Shown here: piece after piece, positions 20,205 through 28,772 of the stretch | How positions within the stretch are numbered: position 1 is the first letter of the stretch | Layout of the letters: each line of letters begins with the position of its first letter | Assembly: GCA_035248685.1 (NCBI GenBank) | Contig: DATFHF010000024.1 | Coordinates: forward strand, 60,943-124,942 | DNA length: 64,000 nucleotides | DNA from: Jatrophihabitans_A sp035248685 | GTDB lineage: Bacteria; Actinomycetota; Actinomycetes; Mycobacteriales; Jatrophihabitantaceae | Direction of reading: 5' to 3' | The notes under the pieces: generated by a model | The model's input: only the letters and a program-made list of their open reading frames with translations | The model's database searches: none | Told to the model about the DNA's origin: nothing | Translations under genes and position numbers: made by a program

Positions 20205-20333
20205 TGCGTCGCCTCCTAGTAATCCACTTCTCGCCTACAGTGGACGGTGCGCTGGACGGTAGCGCAAACAGCCACGCCGTGCAGGTCGCCGCGTCGCGAG
20301 CCGTGGAGTCGATCGCAAATCAGCGACAGGCAG

Positions 20334-20747
20334 CGGACGAGTCGACCTGTAAGCCGGGTCCTGTCTTCGAAGGACGAATCCCTCGAAGGGCGACCATCCA
20401 TCTCGGCTCGCCGTCACCGGCGTGCTCTAGCGGTCTACCCGCAGGCTCGGGCGAGCAGCCCTCGATCGCCTGCGCAGTTGCCCGGCAAGCCGGGCAACCT
20501 CTTGACCTTGCTCCGGGTGGGGTTTACCTAGCCGCCTCGGTCACCCGGGGCGCTGGTGGTCTCTTACACCACCGTTTCACCCTTACCGGACGGGCTGATC
20601 GTGCCCGCTCGTCCGGCGGTCTGTTTTCTGTGGCACTGTCCCGCGGGTCGCCCCGGGTTGCCGTTAACAACCACCCTGCTCTGTGGAGCCCGGACTTTCC
20701 TCGGCGATCCACTAGGGATCGACGCGGCCGCCCGGTCGGCTCGTCCG
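20334..20747 (-). ncRNA. rnpB: RNase P RNA (class A)
   Basis: About 414 nt. Conserved elements on the minus strand: GAGGAAAGTCCGGGCTCC near the 5' end, the GGGTGAAACGGTGG...TAAGAGACCACCAGC region, AGATGGATGGTC, and the terminal ACAGGACCCGGCTTAC. The ends pair as helix P1 (CGGACGAGCCGACC with GGTCGACTCGTCCG), which sets the boundaries. It is the catalytic RNA for tRNA 5' maturation. Confidence 0.93.
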
Positions 20748-20806
20748 CCGCGCATCGAATCCTAATGCCATCATGGGCCGGTGCACCGGTCCGATGGTCA
20801 GCCGGA

Positions 20807-22054
20807 ATGCCGGTGACTCTCCTGCTGATCCTCGGCCTGGTATTGATCGCCGGTTGTTTGGCGGCGGCTGTCGTACGTCCGTTCGGGTGGAGCGAGGCGA
20901 TCGTCGCGGTGCCGGCCGCCGGGCTCGCGCTGCTCACCGGAGTGGCCCGGCCGAGCGTGGCATGGCACAGCCTGCGCCAGATCGCACCCACCGTGGGGTT
21001 CCTCGCCGCCATCCTCGCCTTCGGCCAACTATGCGCGACTGAAGGGGTATTCGACTACCTGGGTGGTCTAGCGGCACGGCGGTCCGGAGGGGCGCCAGGC
21101 CGGCTGCTCGGGTTGGTGGTGGCCTTCGCCGCGGTCGTGACGGCCACCCTCACGCTGGACGCGACGGTGGTGCTGGTGACCCCGGTGGTGCTGGCCAGCA
21201 CCGCCCGGCTGGCGATACCGAGCCGACCACACAGCTATGCCTGTGCGCACCTTGCCAACTCCGGTTCGCTGTTGCTGCCGGTGTCGAACCTGACCAACCT
21301 GCTGGCTTTCGCGGCCAGCGGGCTCAGCTTCGGCAGGTTCGCGGCGGTGATGGTGACACCCTGGCTGCTGGCCTGCGTGCTCGACTGGTCGGCATTGCGG
21401 CTGGCCTTCCGTGCCGATCTGCGGCTGACCGGTGAGCGACCGGCGCCGGCGCCCGAACCACCGGTGTTCGCCCTGCTCGTGCTGGCGGCAACCATCGCCG
21501 GCTTCGTGCTGACCACCGCGTTCGGCACCGCACCGGCCTGGGCGGCGCTGGCCGGCTGCCTGGTCCTCGGTGGCCGGCAACTGCTGCGGCGGCAGGTCGG
21601 CCCGACCAGGCTGGTGCTGTCGGCCAGTCCGGGGTTCTGCCTGTTCGTGCTGAGCCTGGCGGTGCTGGTGGCGGGCGTGCTCGACCGCGGCGCCGGCCGG
21701 TTGCTGCGGCAGCTGATCCCGGCGGGCTCCGGACTGCCGGCGGTGCTCGGGTTGGCACTGTTGGCCGCGGTGCTGGCGAACCTGGTGAACAACCTGCCCA
21801 CCACGCTGGCACTGCTGCCGCTGGTGGCCGGCTCCCCGCTGGCGGTACTCGCGGTGCTGGTCGGGGTGAACCTCGGCCCGAACGCGAGCTACCCGGGTTC
21901 GCTGGCCACCCTGTTGTGGCGACGCATCCTGCCGCCGTCCGAACGTCCTCGCGCGCTGGAGTTTCATGCGTTGGGGCTGCTCAGCACGCCGCTCGCGGTC
22001 ACCGCGGTCGGCACCGTGCTGTGGCTGGTGGCCGGGCCGCTCAGCCTGCGCTGA
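20807..22054 (+). CDS. SLC13/ArsB-type membrane permease
   Basis: 415 aa with about 10-11 membrane helices. The conserved features of the ArsB/NhaD ion-transporter fold are visible: LTLDATVVLVTPVVL and HLANSGSLLLPVSNLTNLLAF in the first half, LANLVNNLPTTLALLPL and VGVNLGPNASYPGSLATLLW in the second half, the internal repeat of the family. The substrate (arsenite, dicarboxylate or another anion) is not indicated and no arsR is adjacent. Start ATG 20807 begins the first helix. The end overlaps the RNase H/phosphatase gene by 14 nt convergently. Confidence 0.82.
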   Translation: MPVTLLLILGLVLIAGCLAAAVVRPFGWSEAIVAVPAAGLALLTGVARPSVAWHSLRQIAPTVGFLAAILAFGQLCATEGVFDYLGGLAARRSGGAPGRLLGLVVAFAAVVTATLTLDATVVLVTPVVLASTARLAIPSRPHSYACAHLANSGSLLLPVSNLTNLLAFAASGLSFGRFAAVMVTPWLLACVLDWSALRLAFRADLRLTGERPAPAPEPPVFALLVLAATIAGFVLTTAFGTAPAWAALAGCLVLGGRQLLRRQVGPTRLVLSASPGFCLFVLSLAVLVAGVLDRGAGRLLRQLIPAGSGLPAVLGLALLAAVLANLVNNLPTTLALLPLVAGSPLAVLAVLVGVNLGPNASYPGSLATLLWRRILPPSERPRALEFHALGLLSTPLAVTAVGTVLWLVAGPLSLR

Positions 22055-23156
22055 GGTGTCCGGTGTCGTTGTAACAGCGCAGCAAGGCACCGGCCGGGTC
22101 GCCACCCTGGTAGTCGATGAGCGTGATCGAGGCAGCGTCCAGGAACATCCGGTGCACCGCCGACACCGGGGCACCGAGCGCCGACTGGACCAGCAGCTTG
22201 ATCGGCGACACGTGGCTGACCAGCACCACGGTTTCGCCGCGGTGCCGGCCGAGGATCCGGTCGCGGGCCTGCCCGACCCGCCGGCCCACCGACTCGAAGG
22301 ATTCCCCGGAGCCGGCCGGGACGGTCGGGTCGACCAGCCAGCGTTGCAGTTCGGCCGGCCAGCGTTGGAAAACCTCGTCGAAGCTGTGGCCGTCCCAGTC
22401 GCCGTAATCGGCTTCGATCAGCCCGTCGTCCACGGCCACCGGCAGGCCCAACCGATCGGCGATCGGCTGAGCGGTCTGCCGGGTACGCAACAACGGCGAG
22501 CTGATGACAGCCTGCGCACCACCGATCCGTTCGATCCGGTCGGCGATCCGGCGGGCCTGGTCGATGCCGAGGCTGGTGAGCGGCAGATCGGACCGGCCGG
22601 CGAACCGGCGGCTCAGCGACAGCTCGGTGACGCCGTGCCGGACCAGGATCAGCCTGGTCGGCGCGGTATCGCTCGGCACCCAGGCACTGACCGGCTCGGC
22701 TGATCCAGCAGGCTCGGACTCGGGCTGCTCGAGCACGGCGGCGGCATCCATCGCCTCGTTCGCCAGCCGGTCGGCGTGCGAGTTCTGCGCCCGCGGAATC
22801 CATTGGTAGCTGATCCGGTCGAACTCCGCCGCCAGCTCGCCGGCCTGCTGTCGCAGTGGCCGCATCGCCGGGTGCTTGACCTGCCAGCGTCCGGACATTT
22901 GCTCGATGACGAGCTGGGAATCCATCCGCACTTCGACCTCGACCGCGCCCAGCTCGGCAGCCGCGGCCAGGCCGGCGATCAGCCCTCGGTACTCGGCGAC
23001 GTTATTGGTGGCATGGCCGATGGATTCCTTGCGTTCGGCCAACACCGTCCCACTGTCGGCATCCAGCACCACCGAGCCGTAACCGGCCGGGCCGGGATTG
23101 CCGCGGGAGCCACCGTCGGCCTCAACGACGACTCGTAATCCCGGCCGACGCGTCAC
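22041..23156 (-). CDS. bifunctional RNase HI / acid phosphatase (Rv2228c-like)
   Basis: 371 aa. N-terminal RNase HI domain (about 1-140) with catalytic acids in EADGGSRGNPG, NNVAEYRGL, MDSQL and HADRLAN. C-terminal histidine-phosphatase domain (about 165-371) with L-V-R-H-G-V-T-E, SSPLLRTRQTA and GESFESVGRR, related to alpha-ribazole phosphatase CobC. Mycobacterial Rv2228c has both activities. The gene order Nif3, zinc ribbon, this gene matches Rv2230c-Rv2229c-Rv2228c; it overlaps the zinc-ribbon gene by 4 nt. Confidence 0.93.
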   Translation of the reverse strand: MTRRPGLRVVVEADGGSRGNPGPAGYGSVVLDADSGTVLAERKESIGHATNNVAEYRGLIAGLAAAAELGAVEVEVRMDSQLVIEQMSGRWQVKHPAMRPLRQQAGELAAEFDRISYQWIPRAQNSHADRLANEAMDAAAVLEQPESEPAGSAEPVSAWVPSDTAPTRLILVRHGVTELSLSRRFAGRSDLPLTSLGIDQARRIADRIERIGGAQAVISSPLLRTRQTAQPIADRLGLPVAVDDGLIEADYGDWDGHSFDEVFQRWPAELQRWLVDPTVPAGSGESFESVGRRVGQARDRILGRHRGETVVLVSHVSPIKLLVQSALGAPVSAVHRMFLDAASITLIDYQGGDPAGALLRCYNDTGHLSAG

Positions 23157-23893
23157 AGCCCCGACTCGTCGGTGCGGACCAGGATCCGACGGCAGTTGTC
23201 ACAGCGGAGCACGTCTTGGGGCTTGGCCGCCCGGACCGCCGACAGCTCGGATCCGGCCAGTTCCAGCCGACATCCCTCGCACCGACGCTGGCGCAGCATG
23301 GCCGCCCCGACCCCGCCGCTGCTCTCCCGCACCTTGTCGTAGAGGGCCAGCAGGTCGGCAGGCAGTCCGGAAGCCAACTCGGCCCGTTCGGCGGTTCGTT
23401 GCGTCTCGGCAGCTGCCAGTTCGGCGAACGCCTGGTCTCGGGCAGCTTCGGCGACCTGCCGCTGCTGTTCGATCTCGGCCAACTCGGCCCGCAGTTCGTC
23501 CAATTGGCGGTCTGCGGTCTCCCGGGTTTCCATCAGTTCCAGCAGCTCGTCCTCCAGCACGCCCTGCCGCCTGGCCAGCGAGCTGACCTCGTGCTGGAGG
23601 CCGGAAAGTTCCTTGGCCGGCACCCCGCCGGACGCCATTCGTTGCTGGTCGCGTTCTGCTCGGGTGCGCACGGTGTCGATGTCGGTTTCCAGCCGCCGTT
23701 GCTCGGCGACCAGGTCGGCCAGCGCGGTTTCGGCGTCGACGACCTGGGTACGGACGGCCGCCGCCCGCTGCTCGCAACTCTGGATGGTGGCCAGCTCGGG
23801 CAGCGTCCGGCGGCGGTGCGCGAGCTGGCTCAATGCGGTGTCCGCCGCCTGAAGGTTCAGCAACCGCAGCTGGGCGAAGGGGTCAGCGATCAC
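23153..23893 (-). CDS. coiled-coil protein with C-terminal C4 zinc ribbon (Rv2229c-like)
   Basis: 246 aa. A long antiparallel coiled coil (about residues 15-190: EQRAAAVRTQVVDAETALADL...AELAEIEQQRQVAEAARDQAF) ends in a zinc ribbon with CEGC and CDNC pairs. Relatives are structurally similar to the RNA-binding CT398/HP0958 family. Start GTG 23893 has AGGAAG 12 nt upstream. It sits between Nif3 and RNase H in a conserved operon. Confidence 0.88.
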   Translation of the reverse strand: MIADPFAQLRLLNLQAADTALSQLAHRRRTLPELATIQSCEQRAAAVRTQVVDAETALADLVAEQRRLETDIDTVRTRAERDQQRMASGGVPAKELSGLQHEVSSLARRQGVLEDELLELMETRETADRQLDELRAELAEIEQQRQVAEAARDQAFAELAAAETQRTAERAELASGLPADLLALYDKVRESSGGVGAAMLRQRRCEGCRLELAGSELSAVRAAKPQDVLRCDNCRRILVRTDESGL

Positions 23894-23981
23894 GTGGGCG
23901 GTCGGCTTCCTGTCGTGCGGATCGGGTCGGTCGCTCCAGTGTGTCAGCCGCCGGGTGGCCGGTGCAGCCAGGGAGTTGGCT

Positions 23982-25121
23982 TCACGGCGCGTGCAGGGTC
24001 CATGGGTCGGTGACCGCCTGCGAGATTCGGATCGCCAGCCGGTCACCGAACCGCTCGGCCAACTTGGCGGCCACCAGCGGCAGCCATGGCGCCTCGGTCG
24101 CCCAGTGCGCCGCGTCGACCAAAGCCAGCGGCCGGTCGGCGAGGCCGTCCCGTTCGGCGACCGCCTCCAAGGTGCTGTGGTGTTTCAGGTCGGCGGTGAG
24201 GTAAGCGTCGGCGCCGGCCCGCCGGGCCTGCTCGATGTAGGACGCGCCCGAGCCGCCGCAGACCGCCACCGCGCGGATCGGCAGTTGCGGGTCGCCGGCC
24301 GCCCGAACCCCCCACGTAGTGCGCGGTAGCCGGACCGCCGCGAATTCGGTGAACTCGCGCAAGCTCAGCTGCTCCGGCAGCTGGCCGATCCGACCGGTCC
24401 CGGTACCGGCCGGCAACGCCGGTTGCTCGGTGAGCTCGAACGCGACCTCCTGGTACGGGTGGCTGGCCCGCATGGCCGCGAGCACGGCGGCTCTCCGCGA
24501 CCGCGGCAGCACCATCGAGACCCGGGACTCCGCGACCGTGGTCAGCTCTCCGATCTCGCCCACCGCCGGGCGCGCTCCGGCCAGCGGCCGGAACCGACCG
24601 GTCCCGTCCACCGAGAAGCTGCATTCGGTGTAGTCCCCGAGCGCGCCCGCGCCGGCCGCGGCCAGGGCGGCCAGCAGCGCCGGCGCGTCGGCGCTCGGCA
24701 CGTACACCGACAGCTGGTCCAGCGTCGGACCGGAATCGGCCTTCAGCGGCTGGCATTCGGTTAGCCCCAGGCAGCCGGCCAGCGCCTCGGACACCCCGGC
24801 CACCGCGACGTCGGCATTGGTGTGGGCGGCGAAGTGCGCCACCCCGGCGCGGATCATCCGGTGCACCATGGCGCCCTTGGGTTGGTCCGCCCGCACCGCG
24901 TGCACGCCGGACAGCAGCAGCGGATGGTGGGTTAGCAGCAAGCCGGCACCCCAGTCGATTGCCTCGGCCACCGTGACCGGGACGCAGTCCACCGCCAACA
25001 GCACGCGTTGCACCTCGGCGGCCGGATCACCGCAGCTGAGGCCGACCGCGTCCCAGGCTTCGGCAGACGCCGGTGGGTACCAGCCGTCCAAGGCGTCGAT
25101 CAGATCGGCGAGTCTGGGCAC
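23982..25121 (-). CDS. Nif3-like dinuclear metal-center protein
   Basis: 379 aa. N-terminal and C-terminal Nif3 halves supply the metal ligands: T-H-H-P-L-L and HTNAD in the first, DAAHWATE in the second; between them lies a PII/CutA-like insert (about 125-240). The family includes GTP cyclohydrolase I type 2-like proteins but the physiological reaction is unsettled. GTG 25121 (VPRLADLIDALDGWYP) is a standard family start. First gene of the conserved three-gene operon. Confidence 0.92.
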   Translation of the reverse strand: MPRLADLIDALDGWYPPASAEAWDAVGLSCGDPAAEVQRVLLAVDCVPVTVAEAIDWGAGLLLTHHPLLLSGVHAVRADQPKGAMVHRMIRAGVAHFAAHTNADVAVAGVSEALAGCLGLTECQPLKADSGPTLDQLSVYVPSADAPALLAALAAAGAGALGDYTECSFSVDGTGRFRPLAGARPAVGEIGELTTVAESRVSMVLPRSRRAAVLAAMRASHPYQEVAFELTEQPALPAGTGTGRIGQLPEQLSLREFTEFAAVRLPRTTWGVRAAGDPQLPIRAVAVCGGSGASYIEQARRAGADAYLTADLKHHSTLEAVAERDGLADRPLALVDAAHWATEAPWLPLVAAKLAERFGDRLAIRISQAVTDPWTLHAP

Positions 25122-25237
25122 AGCACGCAGGTTAGCGCCAAAACCGCCCGAGCCGACTGGGCGGTATGCCACCATGTCGGTCGGCGCCTGCCCCCACTCG
25201 GCAGGGCCGGGCAGCAGAACAGGGAGCGAGCCGCGCA

Positions 25238-25681
25238 ATGCTTTTCTTCGACGGAGCATTCGGGTTGGTGCTGCTCGCCGTTTGGCTGTTCTGCATCATC
25301 GATGTGATCACCACGCCCGAGTCGCAGTGCCGCAATCTGCCCAAGCTGGCCTGGCTGTTCATCGTCATCCTGCTGTCCGACATCGGCTCCATCGCCTGGC
25401 TGGTGGCCGGTCGCGATTGGTCCGGTCAGGGCCAGAATGGGCTTGCCTACAAAGGCAATACCGGCCGCACCCGGTACCCGGAGTACGAGCGGCCGGGTCG
25501 GTTCGTCGCCACCAACCCCGACGATGACGAGGCCTTCCTCCGCCAGCTGCGTGAGCGTGCCGAACAGCAGCGCCGTGACTACCGCGCCCGCCGGGACCAG
25601 GAGCTGAGGCAGGAGCAAGAACGGCTGTTCGGCGAACGTCCCGATGACGAGCTGCCCGATCCGGACGGTGCGAACGGCTGA
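25238..25681 (+). CDS. PLD nuclease N-terminal (PLDc_N) domain membrane protein
   Basis: 147 aa. Two membrane helices (about 4-24 and 40-60) form the PLDc_N module with the WLFCIIDVITTPESQCRNLPKLAWLF and GSIAWLVAG motifs. The rest is a charged cytosolic region, rich in Arg, Glu and Gln (REQRAEQQRRDYRARRDQE style), likely a coiled coil. Despite the name there is no phospholipase D catalytic domain. ATG 25238 is preceded by AGGGAG. Confidence 0.82.
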   Translation: MLFFDGAFGLVLLAVWLFCIIDVITTPESQCRNLPKLAWLFIVILLSDIGSIAWLVAGRDWSGQGQNGLAYKGNTGRTRYPEYERPGRFVATNPDDDEAFLRQLRERAEQQRRDYRARRDQELRQEQERLFGERPDDELPDPDGANG

Positions 25682-25822
25682 TCAGCCCAGCACGGTGCTA
25701 AGTTCTGCCGTTTCGCCGCCGATGACCTAGACGTAGCGTCCAGGCATCGCGGGGGTGAGCGTGAGCGATAGGTCTGTCGAGACCGATTCCGCCACGCTGG
25801 TATCCCGGGCACGCGTACCACG
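25682..25822. other. intergenic stretch, possible disrupted ORF start
   Basis: A GTG AGC GTG AGC GAT start with a GGGGGTGAGC-type ribosome site lies near 25757, but its frame stops after about 28 codons. The following coding-like frame (from 25823) is in another phase. Nothing else is visible before the AlkB gene except that frame. Confidence 0.3.
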
Positions 25823-26080
25823 GTGTTGGGCACGCTACTGGTGATCGCTGAGTTCGTGCTGCTAACGGGGGTGTACGAGCGGGCAATCCCGGTGAGCCGG
25901 GCCGAGGTGGTGGTGGCCGCGGTGGACGGCCAGCTGCGATCGGCCGGCTCCGTACCCGCCACCACCCTGACCCGGCAAGCGTTGGCCGCCGCCGACAGGC
26001 AGGTCGGGCGGGGGCCTCGACGCATGCGGTTGAGGCAGTGGAGCGGGTGGGCTGAACGGCCCAGCGGTATTCGATTCTAG
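25823..26080 (+). CDS. uncertain small membrane protein or gene remnant
   Basis: 85 codons from GTG 25823 with a good hydrophobic N-terminal segment (VLGTLLVIAEFVLLTGVY) and high third-position GC, which suggests real coding history. No ribosome-binding site and no recognisable domain follow. The upstream frame (25757) ends inside the first codons of this one, so a frameshifted gene, perhaps an exported or sortase-like protein, is possible. Not assignable. Confidence 0.3.
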   Translation: MLGTLLVIAEFVLLTGVYERAIPVSRAEVVVAAVDGQLRSAGSVPATTLTRQALAAADRQVGRGPRRMRLRQWSGWAERPSGIRF

Positions 26081-26106
26081 GTTCGATTTCGACTATCCTG
26101 CTGGTC

Positions 26107-26751
26107 ATGCCAGCTGCCCTGCAAACCTCGTTGCTCGATCTCGCGAACGACCCGATGCTGGCGCCGCTGGATTCCTCGGTGCGCCGGCGCCCGTTGACCG
26201 CCGGCGCTTGGATCGATACCCGGCCGGGTTGGCTCAGTGGGGCCAGCGAGCTGTTCACCGAGCTGCTTCAGACCGTCCCGTGGCGGGCCGAGCGCCGGCA
26301 GATGTACGACCGAATGGTGGACGTGCCGCGGCTGACCTGCTTCTACGGCGAGAACCAGCCGTTGCCGCATCCGACCTTGGACCAGGCGCTGGCGGCGTTG
26401 AACGCCCGCTATGCGGTCGAGCTCGGCGAACCGTTGCGCACCGCGGGCCTATGCCTGTACCGGGACGGCCGGGACAGCGTGGCCTGGCACGGGGACGATC
26501 AGGGCCGGGGTCGTCGGGAGGACACCATGGTGGCGATCGTGTCGCTGGGTAGCCCCCGGCCGTTGCTGCTACGCCCACGTGCCGGCGGTGCTGCCAACGG
26601 CGGCGGGACCATCCGGCACAACTTGGGTCACGGCGATCTGTTGGTGATGGGTGGCAGTTGCCAACGCACCTGGGAGCACGCGGTGCCCAAGACCGCCCGG
26701 CCGGTCGGACCGCGGATCAGCGTGCAGTTCCGGCCCCGGGGCGTGCGCTGA
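26107..26751 (+). CDS. AlkB-type 2-oxoglutarate/Fe(II) dioxygenase
   Basis: 214 aa. Fe ligands H-x-D (in AWHGDDQG) and the distal His (WEHAVPK), and the 2-oxoglutarate-binding R-I-S-V-Q-F-R near the C-terminus are present, as are RLTCFYGE and LYRDGRDSV. Members remove alkyl lesions from DNA/RNA bases by oxidative dealkylation. A classic AlkB-type length and no fusion. ATG 26107. Confidence 0.9.
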   Translation: MPAALQTSLLDLANDPMLAPLDSSVRRRPLTAGAWIDTRPGWLSGASELFTELLQTVPWRAERRQMYDRMVDVPRLTCFYGENQPLPHPTLDQALAALNARYAVELGEPLRTAGLCLYRDGRDSVAWHGDDQGRGRREDTMVAIVSLGSPRPLLLRPRAGGAANGGGTIRHNLGHGDLLVMGGSCQRTWEHAVPKTARPVGPRISVQFRPRGVR

Positions 26752-26784
26752 CCGATGTCTGCGCACGCCCGGTGGCCGGTGTTG

Positions 26785-27588
26785 TTACACGGTGACCGTG
26801 ATGCATCCCAGGTTGACGCCGCCATAGTGGTAGAGCGTGGTGTCGAAGCCGAGCGCGCACACCGGGTACGTCCCGGGCTTGGCCGCCACTGTCACGTCGA
26901 AGCCGTGGTTCGGGCCTAGGTTCGGAAACGCCGTGGCCACATCCGGCCGAGCCAGCGATGCCTTACCCGGCACGATGTTGTAGAACTTGCCCACCGGTCC
27001 GCCGAGCAGCAGATTGATGCTGGCCGCCTCGGACGGGGTGTCTGGGTCGGCCGCCCAGCCCCGGATCTCGATGTGGTTGTTGCCGACCGACTGCACCGAG
27101 TCCAGGTGGCCGACGGCGGGGTGATCGACGTCGAAGGTGAGGGTCTGGCAGCCGAGCTTGCCGGCCGGGCCGCCGCTCAGGTCCAGGCCGTAGAGGCAGA
27201 CGGTGGTCTTGATCGCCTGCCAGCTGTACACGGTAAAGCTGAAGCCGTGGTTCGGGCCTAGCGCCGGGTAGGCGGTCGCCACGTCCGATCGCGGGTTATG
27301 CGCGATCATGGTGGTGGTCGCCGGCGAACCGGGAGTGCCGGGATCCGGAGTGAAGACGGCGCGGACGTCGATGGAGTTGTGCGGGGTATCCAGGTCACCG
27401 GCCCAGCCGCTGAGCGTGACGGTGGATCCGTGCACCACGACCGAGTCGAGGTGTCCGATCGGTGCCCGGTTGGTGGTGGCCGAGGCCGGTGCGATCAGGC
27501 CGAAGCTGGCGGCGGCGCATACCGCGGCACCGGCGGTGACTCGGCGCGCGGTCCGGAACGGCGTTGCTCCGGTGGAGCGATGGAACAT
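26785..27588 (-). CDS. secreted protein with two tandem GHLDS/PNHGF repeats
   Basis: 267 aa. Signal peptide (about residues 1-37, ending A-P-A-S-A). Two homologous modules of about 110 residues follow, each with GHLDSV at the start, a GWAxDxDTP motif, DVATAxPxLGPNHGF and a C-terminal cysteine pair around LGCxT(L/V)T. The two cysteines in each repeat may form a disulphide. Such beta-sandwich repeats recur in exported actinobacterial proteins of unknown role. A 6-bp hairpin lies just upstream (27605-27621) in the 5' leader. Function unknown. Confidence 0.72.
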   Translation of the reverse strand: MFHRSTGATPFRTARRVTAGAAVCAAASFGLIAPASATTNRAPIGHLDSVVVHGSTVTLSGWAGDLDTPHNSIDVRAVFTPDPGTPGSPATTTMIAHNPRSDVATAYPALGPNHGFSFTVYSWQAIKTTVCLYGLDLSGGPAGKLGCQTLTFDVDHPAVGHLDSVQSVGNNHIEIRGWAADPDTPSEAASINLLLGGPVGKFYNIVPGKASLARPDVATAFPNLGPNHGFDVTVAAKPGTYPVCALGFDTTLYHYGGVNLGCITVTV

Positions 27589-27604
27589 GGAATCTCCTGG
27601 TATT

Positions 27605-27621
27605 GCGGGCTGATCGCCCGC
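27605..27621 (-). promoter_or_regulatory. short hairpin in the 5' leader of the secreted repeat protein gene
   Basis: GCGGGC-TGATC-GCCCGC, a perfect 6-bp stem with a 5-base loop, 17 nt before the start codon. No U-run follows. It could affect ribosome access; weak evidence. Confidence 0.3.
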
Positions 27622-27723
27622 GCTCGCGGTCCCCCCGATTGGGGCTTGCGACTACAAGAGTCCAGGACGATGCGTGAGGTTGCTTGCCAGGCGCTTCCGC
27701 TACCAGATCGTGATATCGCTGTG

Positions 27724-28266
27724 TCAGGCGCGGTATCCGTTGGACACGATGTGCTCGGCGGCGGCCGCGTAGGCGGCGGGATCTTGTGGTGCGAAGGTGC
27801 CCAGGCCGTCGACGTAGCGGTTGTACATGCAGAACGCCGCCGCGATGAGCACAGTGTCATGAATCTCGACGTCGCTGGCCTCGGCCGAGCGGGCAGCTTC
27901 GATCAGCTGCGGCGTCACGCTGCGTCCGCCGGATTGCACTGCGGCCGCGATGTGCAGCAGCGCCCGCATCTTCGGTGATACCGGCGCGGTGTCGACGTCC
28001 CGGCGGACCTGGTCTACCAGGCTCATGCCCTGGTCTAACTGGGCGGCAGCGAAGGCGGAATGGGAGTTGCAGCAGAAGGTGCACTGGTTGAGCCCGGAGA
28101 CGTAGGCAGCGATCAGCTCCCGCTCGCCTCGGCTCAACGTGTGCGGGCCACGCAGCAGCACCTCGGCCAGCTGGTTCAGCGGCTCAGCGGTTTCCGGACG
28201 AAAGCGCATCGGACCGCTGATGCCCGGAAACCGCTGCTCGTCGAGCCGCAAGTCGATATGCGCCAT
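27724..28266 (-). CDS. AhpD-like/carboxymuconolactone decarboxylase family protein
   Basis: 180 aa. The peroxidase-related AhpD core is visible: a Cys-containing CTFCC followed by NSH, then LALxHIAAAVQS and HDTVLIAAAFCMYNRYVDGLG. Alkylhydroperoxidases of this fold reduce peroxides with a CxxC disulphide. ATG 28266 is preceded by GAGAGG. The gene stands alone. Confidence 0.82.
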   Translation of the reverse strand: MAHIDLRLDEQRFPGISGPMRFRPETAEPLNQLAEVLLRGPHTLSRGERELIAAYVSGLNQCTFCCNSHSAFAAAQLDQGMSLVDQVRRDVDTAPVSPKMRALLHIAAAVQSGGRSVTPQLIEAARSAEASDVEIHDTVLIAAAFCMYNRYVDGLGTFAPQDPAAYAAAAEHIVSNGYRA

Positions 28267-28452
28267 GCCGGGCACCTCTCATCATGGAGTTCGGAGCCCG
28301 GACCCTATGGTCGCCCACCAAGACCCGTCAAACGTCCAGATTGCCCTCTCGGGCCGATCGGCGAGCCACACCTCCGTCGATTACTTGCGTGCGGGACAAT
28401 CCGCCCGCATTATCCAACCACGGACTATCGGAATGTTGAGAGGAGGCAACAA

Positions 28453-28476
28453 ATGTTGAGCCTCGAATGGGTTTGA
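28453..28476 (+). CDS. possible seven-residue leader peptide
   Basis: ATG TTG AGC CTC GAA TGG GTT TGA, preceded by AGGAGG (28441-28446) at 6-nt spacing, an ideal Shine-Dalgarno. It lies about 300 nt upstream of the membrane/degenerate-GGDEF gene in an AT-richer stretch with inverted repeats. Too short for an ORF search. It could be a leader ORF, or a remnant start of a deleted gene. Confidence 0.3.
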   Translation: MLSLEWV

Positions 28477-28772
28477 GTCGATCATGGGTGGGGCAAGGCG
28501 CCGCATAAGTGGATCTGCCTTCGTGCCGTGCTAAGGCTTCGAAGCAGTTTGAATATCATACTGGTAAACCACCGGTCGTTCTTGCGCTTGACGGTCAGCG
28601 TACAGGCCCAATTTGGGGGCTTGTACGCCGACGGCCTCAAACGCGTGACACGCCGCGCGCTATTATGTACTGTGTGTCACGGACCGGGAGAATGCGTTAT
28701 TAAAACCACTCGTAATTACGCATAGCCATCCCTTCCTTTTGTCGCGGCAACGGTATATGTGGAGGCTAGTAC
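28477..28772. promoter_or_regulatory. AT-richer leader region with two inverted repeats before the degenerate-GGDEF gene
   Basis: No convincing gene. A 10-bp stem (28600-28609 with 28617-28626, one G-U) with loop AATTTGG, and an imperfect palindrome TGCGTTATTA...TAATTACGCA (28693-28702 and 28713-28722, 9 of 10 matching) are the main features. The second lies 51-80 nt before the start ATG, a sensible operator position. GGAGG precedes ATG 28773. Confidence 0.4.

Noticed and set aside
28509..28725. 64-65 codon ORFs in the AT-richer gap
   Set aside because: No ribosome site, no hydrophobic or motif content, and they overlap the inverted repeats; treated as non-coding.
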